A stretch of DNA of 64,000 bases from contig NC_065574.1 of the NCBI RefSeq assembly GCF_937616625.2, positions 5,270,001 through 5,334,000 of the forward strand, in the 5' to 3' direction. The translations under genes and the position numbers were made by a program. Under the pieces are notes generated by a model, which worked only from the letters and a program-made list of their open reading frames with translations, had not been told where the DNA came from and ran no database searches. The first letter of the stretch is position 1. Each line of letters starts with the position of its first letter. This document shows positions 10,885 through 22,900 of this stretch, one piece after another. The DNA comes from Mercurialis annua (Eukaryota; Streptophyta; Magnoliopsida; Malpighiales; Euphorbiaceae).

Positions 10885-11949
10885 GGCTAATAATCACCCA
10901 CGGACCCTGACTTTAGGGGTACCTTACGCTAAACCCCCTGATAAAAAAAAACTGCCGTAAACCCCCTAAACTTTACCTAATGATCAGATAAACCCCTTTT
11001 ACCCTAAAACCGCCCCAAAAAACCGCCCCAAGCCCTTTATTTTTTCAAAAATACCTAAAATACCCCTAAGGTTAATAACAAAAACCAAACCAACCTAATC
11101 TAACCAAATCTAAAGTCATTATCTAATCAAATCAGACATAAACCATCCAAATCATACTTAAACCACCAATCAACTCAACTAAATCAAACCATTCAACCGA
11201 AAACTTCCACCCGCCGCCGCCGGTTTTTTCCGGCCACCACCGTCCATTGCCGCAAAAAAAATTATTCAAATAAAAACTCATTTAATTTTAAAAAATAAAT
11301 AAATAATTATTTTTAATTTAAATAAAAAAATATTTTTTTTTAAATTAATTTTAAACCCACCGTGGTGGGTCTGCTTCAAAGAGCAGACCCACCGCGGGTC
11401 TGCTGCAAATAGCGGACCCGCGGTGGGTCTGCTCTTTGCAGCAGATCCACCGCGGGTCTGCTGCAAAGAGCAGACCCGCGGTGGGTCTGCTCATTGCAGC
11501 AGACCCACGCCGGTGGGTCTGCTCATTGCAGCAGACCCACGCCGGTGGGTCTGCTTCACAGAGCAGACCCACCGTGGTGGGTCTGCTGCAGGTAGCAGAC
11601 CCACCGCGGTGGGTCTGCTTTCCGGTGAGCAGACCCACCGCGGATTGAAAATTTTTATTTTTTATTTTTTATTTAAATTAAAAATAATTATTTATTTAAT
11701 TTTTAAATAAATTTAGGTTTGATTAATTTGTTTGGTTTGATTTGATTGGATCGGTTTTAAGTGTGGTTAGATTGAAGCTGTCTGGTTTGTTTGTATTTAT
11801 TTACAGATTTGAAGGGTATTTTGGTCAATTTATGCGAAAAGGGGTTTAGCTAATTATTGGGTAAAATTTAGGGGGTTGGCAGTTTTTTTTTATCAGGGGG
11901 TTTAGCGTAAGGTACCCCTAAAGTCAGGGTCCGTGGGTGATTATTAGCC
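10885..11949. mobile_element. 1065-bp Mutator-type foldback element
   Basis: Terminal inverted repeats of 72 bp appear identical (starting GGCTAATAATCACCC) and extend, with mismatches, past 110 bp. A perfect 9-bp target duplication, CTATATTAT, flanks it (10876-10884 and 11950-11958), the usual mark of Mutator-like elements. Inside the TIRs come AT-rich arms that also pair with each other, a GC-rich piece (CCGCCGCCGCCGG, TTTTTTCCGG), and a central palindrome array (separate entry). There is no transposase, so it is non-autonomous. Identical long arms suggest recent movement. Open frames over the core exist in several frames only because the repeat lacks stops. Confidence 0.9.
11355..11643. repeat. 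array of perfect GC-rich palindromes
   Basis: Roughly ten half-units of GCAGACCCACC and its complement GGTGGGTCTGC meet head to head over CGCGG or CGCCGG centres and tail to tail over short spacers such as TCTTTGCA, TCATTGCA and TTCACAGA. Any single strand can fold into a row of GC-rich hairpins. It sits at the centre of the Mutator-type element. Confidence 0.9.
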
Positions 11950-11958
11950 CTATATTAT

Positions 11959-13911
11959 AAAACTGAAGTGTAAATTCATGTACGTTGTACAGTGTATGGT
12001 AAGCCTTATGGATGAAAAGGTTCGAATTTTAGTTGATTGCATATAAGACCGAATGTGCAATCCTCATGAGACATGGCCTATATAAAGATTAAATTTTCTG
12101 GTTTTTGCGTGCAGCCCAAGTGCTAAGGGTGCATATACATCTCTTTGCACATTATTTGCATTTGTCTTTTCAAGTGAAGGGTCTTAGTGTGTGCAATTGT
12201 TTTCTTTTCTTTTCAACTCTCATGTCTCATCCGAGACATATATGTTCAATGCTCACACCATAGGACCTAACATAACATATATTATCATTTTTTTTCTTGG
12301 ATGTTTTACTCCTCGGGAAACTCAATTGACAGAATACTATTCATTTTTCCTGGATGCTTTACTCCTCGGAAAACTCGATTGGTAGATGAAAAAAAAAAGG
12401 CTTCGATAGCTTCACACAAATCGTGAATCATTCCCATGGTAGTTGTGCATTTAATTTCTCGCACTATTAGCTTTCACAAAACCTACTCCGTCGGAAAAAA
12501 AAATTTAACAATTATAGCAGACCACTATATATCTACAAAGTTAGAGTATACTGAAAAATATTTGTTTCGAGAATCAAAGTATACCTTTGACCACCGTGAA
12601 TCAAGGACGACCTTTCTTTTTCTGAAAAGAATGCACTCCTTTACAATTCCCATTACCTTGTCATTCAACTATAAAATTGGTTAGTATTGTACTGTACGTC
12701 ACACAACTTTGCGAACTGAGGTTGGTTTTCTTTTGGCTATTTTATTATCTTTCTGTGTTGTTTTCATATTTAATTTTACTAAATTTGTCAGGTTTCCGCA
12801 CCTAACGAAATTGTTAATTGTCGCTTAAAGCATTTGCGTTCGTTACAAAGCTTGCCAATTGCTTATTTACAACAACCAATCATCTATAATTAACACGCAC
12901 ATTTAATGTGGCTATTTTTGCTTGAATCTCTTATTTATAACTACTAAAAACCCAATCAAACAAATTAAAAGAGCCAAAAATATACCTGCATTTCAAGTAA
13001 AAGCAACCAACATAGTTTTCAACATTAAACTTGCATTTAGGACACCTCCACCAATATCATCACCTTTCTTCTTCAATTTCTGAAACTTCTAGCTAATTTC
13101 AGAATGCCAAGGAGCTTTACACTTAACTTACAAAATGGACAATGCAGTTGGACAATTCACCCAGATACAATTATACAAACAAAAAAATATTAGATAACAG
13201 AGCCTGATATATGCACAGTTTACAAACCTCTGATACCGGACCAAAGATAGAATCAGCCTCCATGAAATTGCTGACATTTTCAGCTCTATTGCATAACACT
13301 GCTTTAAATTTGAAAACCCATATCAGAATTAAAGGAAATTAACTATCAATCAGGTAATAAAACAAGAATTCAATACCGATCACCGACCGCCGCCAGCACT
13401 GCAGCCATCCATATGCGAAACCATTAAAATTAACTAATGCAGCTTGCCGGTAAGCTCTTCCACTTTACAAAATTCGTTTGAAGTCTTAATTTCTAATTTT
13501 TAAAGTTTCTAATCAGAAATAAAATATAAATAGAGTCTTTAAATTATAAAAACAGAAAAATCATTACGATACAAGTTTTATCGAATACTGCTTTTAAATT
13601 TAAAGCTGATGACAAGGCAGCAATTTTGAAAATCCTGAATAATGATCTCCCTGAATATGATGAAAATAAAAGAACATCATCAATTATGTAATTCATCTAC
13701 AGATCAAAGCCTGGTTGTGGAACAGAGATTCAAGAAGTATTAGACTAATAGCATATGATATATATATATAAACAATATCAAAGTGTTTACAATTTTCCTA
13801 CTAAAGATCAGATAGATACAAAAAGATGCATATAATACTACACTTTCTGCTTGTCAGCCATCCACAATTCAATATCTTCAACCAAAATTCCATATATTTA
13901 GCAAAAGTGAT
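11959..13911. other. spacer downstream of SPT6L, no gene seen
   Basis: AT-rich region between the Mutator-type element and the SPT6L stop codon. The right part (about 13800-13911) probably holds the SPT6L 3' UTR. A short tandem duplication lies at 12292-12384. Nothing else is supported. Confidence 0.4.
12292..12384. repeat. two-copy 60-bp direct repeat
   Basis: The segment TTCTTGGATGTTTTACTCCT is followed by GGGAAACTCAATTGAC, and both recur about 60 bp later as TCCTGGATGCTTTACTCCTC then GGAAAACTCGATTGG. This is a small imperfect tandem duplication in noncoding DNA. Confidence 0.7.
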
Positions 13912-16900
13912 TCAGGACCATCCACCACTGCCACCAAAGGAGGAGCTCTTCCCTGATGCACCACCACCCCAACCAGTATTTTCCGTCTCTGGTTCATTTT
14001 TCGAACCACCTCCATTTCCACCATTGCTGCCCTCAGCTCCCCATCCACTTTTACTGCCAGAGTTACTGTTCCCTACCGGCAAATCATTCCCACTTGAAGG
14101 ACCACTACCAAGGATACCCTTCCCATCATTCCCATTTTTGTTCCAGTTGCCAACACCAGCATTCCCGCCGTTTTTGCTATTGCTACCCCAATCACTTTCG
14201 CCTGCTTTGTTTCCACCCCAGTTGCCACTAGAGCCAGCACTCCAGCCTCCACCTCCATCATCGCCACCGGAAGTCGTGTTCATTCCATCACCGTCCCCGC
14301 CTGAATTCTTCTTTCCCCAGCCAGACTTTTCACCTCCACTTTCAGCTGCACTGTTTCCGCCCCAGCTACCACCAGAGCGAGCACTCCAGCCTCCACCCCA
14401 ACCGTTGCCGCCAGAAGTTGTGTTCGTACTATCACCATTCCCACCTGAATTTTTCTTTCCCCAGCCAGAGTTTTTACCTGCATCGTTTCCACCCCAGCTG
14501 CCACCAGAGCCAGCACTCCAGCCTCCACCTCCAGTATTCCCAGCAGAAGTTGTGTTCGTACCATCACCACTTCCAGCTGAATTTTTATTTCCCCAACCAG
14601 AGTTTTCACCTGCATTGTTTCCGCCCCAGCTGCCAGCAGAGCGAGCACTCCAGCCTCCACCTCCACCATTGCCGCCAAAATCAGTTCCACTAGAATTGTT
14701 GTCACCCCTTTCGTCATTAAATCCACGCCCACGCCCTCGCCAGCTCCTTCCCCCGCGTCCCCGTCCACGCCCACTGTCATAGCTTCCTTCTTGATCGCCA
14801 CTTCCCCTGTCATTCCAATCACCTCTCCTTCCTCTTCCTCTCCCTCTTGTACCCCTGTTGCTGCCACTCCAATCATTGGTATCATCACCATTGCGGTTAC
14901 TCCAGTTTCCTCCTCCCGTATTATCATTCCCACTGCTAGCCCATCCACCACTAGTATTTTTACCTTCATTTTTGTCGTTCCAAGTACCAGCATTACTAGC
15001 ACCAGCATTACTCCAACTGCCCCCAGTGGCATTATCATTGCCGCTGCTATTCCATCCACCAGTGAAAGTTCCCTTCTTGGTGTTATCATCTCCGCTGTTG
15101 AAGGAGTCTTCTCCTCGTCCAAAGCTACTTCCCCTACCACGACCCTGGCCTCGGCCACGCCCACGGCCACCTTCTCTTTGGTTGTCCCAACTGCCATCTC
15201 CACCTTCTCCCTCTTTCACACCCCAACTTCCACCACCACCGCTCCAACCGCCCCCAGTGGCATTATCATTGCTGCTGCTACTCCATCCACCAGTGAAAGT
15301 TTCCTTCTTGGTGTTATCATCTCCACGTCCAAAGCTACTTCCCCTACCACGACCACGGCCTCGGCCACGCCCACGACCACCTTCTCTTTGGTTGTCCCAG
15401 CTGCCACCTCCCCCTTCTCTCTCTTTCATACCCCAACTTCCACCACTTGTGCTCCGATTCCCATTGTTGTTGTCCCAATCACCAGCTGTAGCACCAGAAG
15501 GATTGCCCCAAGATGGACCACTAGCAGTACCAGTGTCATTGCTGCCCCATCCACCTTTAGAAGTGTCACCACTAATACCACCAGAAGCATTTCCCCAAGT
15601 TGTATCTTTGACTGCACCACTACTAGAGCCACCCCAATTACCACCATCACTTCCATTCTTAGCAGTACCAGTGTCATTGCTGCCCCATCCACCTTTAGAA
15701 GTGTCACCACCAATACCACCAGAAGCATTTCCCCAAGTTGTATCTTTGACTGCAGCACTACTAGAGCCACCCCAATTACCACCATCACTTTCATTCTTAG
15801 CAGTACCAGTGTCATTGCTGCCCCATCCACCTTTAGAAGTGTCCCCACTAATACCACCAGAAGCATTTCCCCAAGTTGTATCTTTGACTGCGCCACTGCT
15901 AGAGCCACCCCAATTACCACCATCAATTTCATTTTTAGGGCACCCATTAGAACCACCCCAATTTTCACCATTTGAACCAGTATCAGCATTTCCCCATGCT
16001 TTGCCTCCATCCCCATCATTAGAACTCCAGCCCCATTTTGAAGCACTACCATGATCAAGATCTTCACTTTTCTCAGTGTCATTATATCCTCCATTGTCAC
16101 GCCCACGACCACGTCCGCGTCCACGGCCACGCCCACGGTCACCACCACGGCCACGCCCACGGCCTCGCCCACGGCCTCCATCTCCATCTCTATTGTATTC
16201 TGTTCTTCCTGTTAACCATAAAGAAAAAGGTCAAAAAAAGGCCAAAAGAAAAGCAAATTTCAACTAGATAATTATTCACATGATATCAGTGATCTATGTA
16301 CCCCCAAACATACAGGGCATTTCATCACTATCACGTGTACCACATAAAAATAAAAGCATTATTCATGAACATTAATATTCACTCAAGATAGAACGTAGAT
16401 GGGTAAATCATAAGTCATAACCATCGTAAAATAAATACTTTTAGAAGGTTAACTAAAGGGAACCACAATGTATTCTAGGGAGAAAAGATCTTGTTTCAGG
16501 TAAGCAAATATGATATTACCGCTGTTCCAGAAAAAGCATCAAACTTATAGGGGGGACCCAGCTTGAAAGTAAAAACTACCAAGTATTTGTTTTAGAAGCA
16601 TTCAAAATAAACATGTTTCAATATCCTTGAAAGTTGACTTGAAACGCTATGATGAATGCTCACATAACTAATTTACTACAGCAGTATTTAGCTATAAAAG
16701 GCCAAGCATTTCAATTGATCCCTGGAGAGTTAAAAGTAAGTTCAAAGACTTTAAGAACAGTTAACTCAGATCATCACCTGAAGACAACACTTGTCTATAT
16801 AACGAAGAAAAAATTATAAAAAAAAAAATCACATCAATTTATGACAGCGTATTAGTCAATAACTTGACATATGAACAAAATTTACACACAAGTTTGAGAG

Positions 16901-19900
16901 AGAATTACTGGCTGGAGATGCTTTACTAGGTACTCCATATATGCTACAAGAATATTAGTTGCACTTCATAATATCCATCAGAAAATCAAATTGAATGATT
17001 TTCTTCTTCCTCAACTAAACAAACCCAAAATAAATATATGATTTTCTAGTTTTCTCGTCTTGTTTTCCAAAATGTAACTGTTTTGAATTCGGAAAATAAA
17101 AACCACAAACAGGGAAGAAAAGAGATACCAAACAGGCCCAGTTTGATGATATTCATAAGTACATAAGATGATGCGAATGATATGAAGGCTAACATCCTAG
17201 ATTACATCATGTGAAACGGTGGAAAATATGAAAAGGTGGCCATCATTATGATCAAATGATATTTGAGCCATACATATCAGATGTAAATAAAGACGATGAT
17301 AACAATGACATTCAACTAGAACTTGAATTCTACTATCCTTGGGCATTTAAGTTCAATATGATTGGCAAACCTGATTAACACTGTTCCATTAAGAAAAACT
17401 GGCAACCCCGAAAAAAGGACAATGAAAACAAAAGCAAGTGATACTAATTTAGTAAACATAGAATTGTTCATAAAAAGTATAAATTGAAATTTGTTCAGTA
17501 AATAGTCAGAGACAACTTGTCCACTTCATCTAAGCAAATGAAAACAGCAGAACAGCAAAAATTTATATAGCATACTGCTTATCACTCGATATAGAATAGT
17601 TGATATGGCCTAATTCCTCGAACAAAAGGTAAAGGACTTTGGTGTGCATCGTAGAATTTAGAGGGATGATGCAATGCACATACAGAATGATCCACATTAA
17701 TAAATGGTTAAATTTTTACCTCCGAATCCAGTTCCATCTCTTGAATGGCTTTGCCAATCACCACCACTGTCGTTTCCTGCGGTATTGCCTGTTGGTGCTA
17801 AGCCACGGTGTATATCATCAATATGGTTTTGGAAATATGCAACAAGTTGTTCAACTTTGGCAAATATTTGCTTCCTGAACTTGAATCCCTTAGGATGCAG
17901 GCCTACGTACTCGTGATGTAGGTTTGTTCTAATGTAAGATAACAGGAAAGTGCCGGGGTGCTCATAAGAAAGGCCAAAACAGTAACCTATCCTCATTGGA
18001 AACTCTGACTTCTCTGCTCTCAAAAGTTCATCAACCTCTGCTTTTGAGCCCCTCTTAAATTTTCGGAAGCTAGTCATTGCTTTGAGGTTGCCTACCAATG
18101 GCTTCACATATAAATCCATAACCTAGTTGTGAGAACGATGAGAACCATTAATCAGTGAAATGTATCTAGGAACCAAGAGATTAGCCAAACAAGCCTATTC
18201 GCAAGAAAAGCTAGCCCAGAGCAAAGATATATTCAGCAACCAGAAGCACATTTTGGCAGGTTGAGAGATGGATATTTCCTTTAGAAGCTTACGTATATAT
18301 GGGACATAATGAATAATGACGAGTTGCACACATTTAATCATGGCAACCATTAATTTCAAACTTTTAGCTTCCAATTAATTTTTGCAAGGAAAATCAGCAA
18401 CAACATGCTTGTATCACTAACTGAATGTAAACATATTTGAATCATCAAATACATGTCATTTAAGTAATCACAAGCATATCATGGTCAAACATAAGCATGA
18501 GACGGAGTACATTGTAGTCTTTCAATAAAGCTGAAAAGAAACCACTTACCTCTTCTAAATCCTTAAAAGTGCAATCTGCAATTTTCAATGTTTTCCCAAT
18601 CTGGAGCAAGCTTGTAATGTCTTTGGGGTCCTTCTCGCTTTCAATGATGTCTTTGTGAACATATAATCCATCACAGATTTTCAGAGTTAAGGTCAAATAA
18701 AAGGGGCCTCTTGAACTTGGATGAAACAAGAACTCGCCGACATCTTTGTCGTCAAGGAGCTACTCAACAAAGGTGAATAATACATCCCTCATCAGCAATG
18801 GGCACTACTAGTACAATGGGAAACCCTTTATAGAAGTAAATAGAGCACTTAAAAACTAACATACCTGCATTGCCATGTCTCCAGTTAAATTTTGGAAGCA
18901 TGGATGAACTATGATCCTCTGCTTGAAATGTTTCCTTGAAAGCTCATTCTTTTGAGCTTCATTCTGCTGACCTAACAAATTCTTCTTGCTTTCAGAATAA
19001 TAAGGATCACTCTCCTGTAAATTTTGGCGTTTGCAACTCTTGAGCTCACTCTCTTTACAAGTTAGAAGCACTTGGAATCTACTCTTATCTAGATCTTTTA
19101 TCTTGCAAGAAAGAATAGTTCCTTCATGTAGCTTTTCTGTCAACAAAAAATCATCACTTCCATCCATATAATCCTCCTTCATTATCACCCCTGTCAATCC
19201 CGAGTCAAGAGCGCAGAAAGCTCGTTGCTGCATAACTCGGGAAACTCTAACCTGGATGATTCGTCCTACAGCCAATGCATCCTCATTTTGGCCAGATATT
19301 AAGAAGAATATCGCATCTTGAGTTAGATTTTCATAGGGGTTTCGAGGATCAAGAAATCCATGTAGCAACTCTTGTTTTATATCATGAAGAGTCTGCTTCT
19401 TATTTTCCCCATGCTCTATTTCATATTTCTCAGCAAAATCATCAATATTGAAGTCATTCAGCAGCTGTGGATTGTCCTTAAGATAGAAAAGGGGTTGTGT
19501 TTGATTAGCGTCATCAAGGACAGCCGTTGCCAATCTTTCTGCAAGACTGTATGACTCGGGGTGAATTCTTGTATTGTCCAAAAAGCTGAATTCACTGGGA
19601 CCAGAAAGCAGCGGAGTGCTTTGGACTCGTAAAAAACCAACTGCATTGTAGAAAATCTTCTGTGTTCTCAATCCACAGCCCACCAAATCATGTCGGTTAT
19701 TAATCGGTTGACCACCAACTAATTTGCTTTGAAGAAAGGCTGCCTTGTGGGGACCAAGCCCAGACACAAACTGAAGAGGAGAAAAGAGCCAGTCCTGGCT
19801 TGTAGCAAAAATTACATCCAGGCCTACTTGATTGGTAACATCCACCAATACCATATCAATCACCACATGCTTTTCATCAGGTGTCAACAAATAATCTAGA

Positions 19901-22900
19901 GGGTGTAGCTTCCAAGAAACAATTTCTTTCCTGGGCCCACTAAGTGTTGCAATCATAGCCAATGGATTTTGGAGATAGCGCCCCAAAGCTACAGCCCGTC
20001 TCACAATGCCTATACATCATAGAACACATGACACTAGGTAATAAACTAATAATATTGATCTGGATATAACATCAAAATTCGAACATAAATACCTGATTGC
20101 CCAGGTAATTGGGATGATGACACCTTTGAATTTTCATAAAGTTGAGCAAAAGATTCATCCCCATACACCAGGCTGACAGCAGGAGTTTCTTCTATCTGAA
20201 GTAATACCTGATTGCCAACAAAGTTGAACAAAATTATCCTTCCACACGGGGCAATACACAGAAATTTTTGGCAGATCAATAAAATACTGCTTATAGAGAT
20301 TTTACCAGCAAGAACATGAAATAAAATGGTTCAACCTACGGTCACTCTTGATAGAGTTATAATTTCCTAAGGGCATGTTATCTAATAGTATAAAGTGCAG
20401 ACACAACAAATACTTTATATTACTAATATGACTTGCACTGAAAACATAAGTAACGCTATCCAAGAAATTAATGCAATATTATTATATACGAAAAACCATA
20501 TTTTATGCAGCCATATTTGATACTCATGAATCGATTTCTGTTTGATCATCACAATTTTCATGATAGCCCTCACAACACTACAAAATATTGAGTACAGCAT
20601 CAATTAATTCAATCTATATGTATATATAAATAAATATATATATATATAAGATCTACTGGACACCTTTGTTGCCCGAAGTGAGTTTGTAGCATCAGTTTCT
20701 GCCACAAGGAGGTCGGAATATCTTATCATCCCTAATTCAATAATAAGCTTTAGCCTTTATGCATTAAAGAAAAGAAACATATATAATGTGATGCAAAACA
20801 CAACAATCAAAGATCAAATTTGCACCCTAGCAAATCAATAGCATTAAAAGAAACAAACATTTGTGCAAGAAAACTTTCTACCTCCTCAATAACATCCTTC
20901 AACCAAATGGAAGGCATATTTGCAGCACCAAGGACAATAACATTCGGCTTGTAAGTGATGATGAACTTGAGGACACATTGCTGGTCATGTTTCTTCCTTT
21001 GCTGGTCAATAACATTCTGTGAACGCAGACCAAGTGATCTAGCTTCCAACACATTTAGCAACTGTCCAGATGAACCGAGCATTGCAAATGTAATTGGTGG
21101 CTTTCCAGGACCCCAGCAGCAAGCCATGACCCTTGGTGCAGTACTTTCATCCTGACTGGAAACATTCTCCTCTTTTTGATATGGTGCAACTGATGCTCTG
21201 TTCCATAACTGCTGTCCATATTCCGAAAGAAGCCACTTCTTTGCTCTATCAGTTAGCAAAGCCCGAGCTTCCTTCTCAAGTGATGGCAGAAGAAATTTTG
21301 AAAACATGTCATGTATTATCATCTTACGCTGTTCATCCCATAGTTGAGTAGACCCATCACTGCTGCCCACAAGATAAATTTCTTGGGAGTCAGTGATCAA
21401 CTTATCAACAATGCTTTCTGGTACTTTTATGGTAACATGAAGAAGCTTCTCTTCTTCAGCTTTCTGAATAAGAAGCCATTGCGCTTCCTGAAATTTATCC
21501 AGTGGCTTGTCACATAGCCACTTAACCCCATGAAACATATGAAAATTGTCCATCACTTTGTCTCCTTCAAGGGTTGGGCATGTAGAGACTAAACCTTTAT
21601 CCATAAAAACTTCACGAACATGCTTCCTGACAGAAGGTTCACAGCTGATCTCCAGCGCGGCCTAAAGGAAAGCAAAGGGGTACCCTCATACTAATCAGAC
21701 AAAGAAACTAAACAGCTCCGTGTTAAGCAAGAATCATAAGCAAATAACAGCATACCATGAGCCGAGCGCCTTTAAGTACTTCTTCTGGAGTTTTAAACAT
21801 AGGACATATAAAATCTAAAGCTATCAACTCTGGAGATTCTGGAGGATCTTCCCTAAAGTCCATACCCTACAAAAATGAAGTGTGAAGTTATTTTTGGCTA
21901 ACAGTAATGACAAGCTTACACAATACGAAGTGATATTAAAGTAGTTCCAATACCAGCAAAAGAAAAAAAAAGATTGAGACTAAACCAATATTTACCACTT
22001 TTTCAAGAGAAAGATGCAGTCCAAATTGCTCAGAACTACAACCAAACATCCCTGAAAGCTTCCATAGGCCAGCCTTACTGCAGGTACTGTATTCGGATCT
22101 TCTCTTTGGCTGTCTAAATTTTGTTGTTATTATATCTTCAGGTGGAGGGAAATGTAGGTTAAACTTGACATCTAAATCATCAATCTCTCTCTCTGTTTCA
22201 GCTAGCTTAAGAGACTTCATTATTGCATCAAAATGCTTCTCAAATGAAGAAAGTTTTTCCACATTATCAAAGTTGCGGCATTCCTCTTCATAACGTTTTT
22301 TGTAATACATCTGAAGGGCGCTCTTCCTCTTCTGAATGAGCAGCCATTTTTCATCCAGCGCATTGAACAGCCACATGATCTGCAAATCAAGCAACAAAGT
22401 CACTATATGCAGTGTATCATTCGTCCCCATATTGTTCTCAGACCCTAGTCCTCAATCAATTTAATTTTTTCTAAGTAATCAGTCGGCTGGTTCAATGTTA
22501 ATGTCAACTCTCTTGTTCTTCCATAATCTCTCCTCACTTTTCATAGAGGTCAAGACTCAAGAGATCAATTAGTCACCCTAAGCAAGAAAAGAAAAACATA
22601 AAATCTAAATGACCAAGTGTGAAAATGCGCAAACATAAGCATGCCTTTCTTTTCCTGTATTTTCAAAAGAGAACATACCTTGTGCCACTTCAATCTCAAT
22701 TTTCTCCCAAAATCATCTTCATACTTTTCCTCAAGATCTTGCAATAAACTAAGGCAATTCTCCTTCCGATACATAGCAATGAATGGAATCTAGAGTAAAA
22801 TGGGCAAAAGAAACCTTAATACAGTGAAACATGTGAAAGATGAAAAACTAGAGCATCGTCTATATTACTTACATCATACTTATCCCGATGACGTAATTCC

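Noticed and set aside
11278..11710. Frames of 60-95 codons in both strands over the palindrome array
   Set aside because: The repeat unit simply lacks stop codons in most frames, and the peptides are repeat translations without any family resemblance.
13826..14782. Long plus-strand Pro-rich frames over 13.8-16.3 kb (several, up to 398 codons)
   Set aside because: They are the complement of the Gly/Trp/Ser-rich SPT6L tail on the minus strand. The minus frame continues without a break from the SH2 exons and has the family structure.
20046..20279. Separate small gene upstream of the SPT6L core exon
   Set aside because: The segment 20207-20093 is exon 13 of SPT6L (..VYGDESFAQLYEN..), and the rest is intron read-through.
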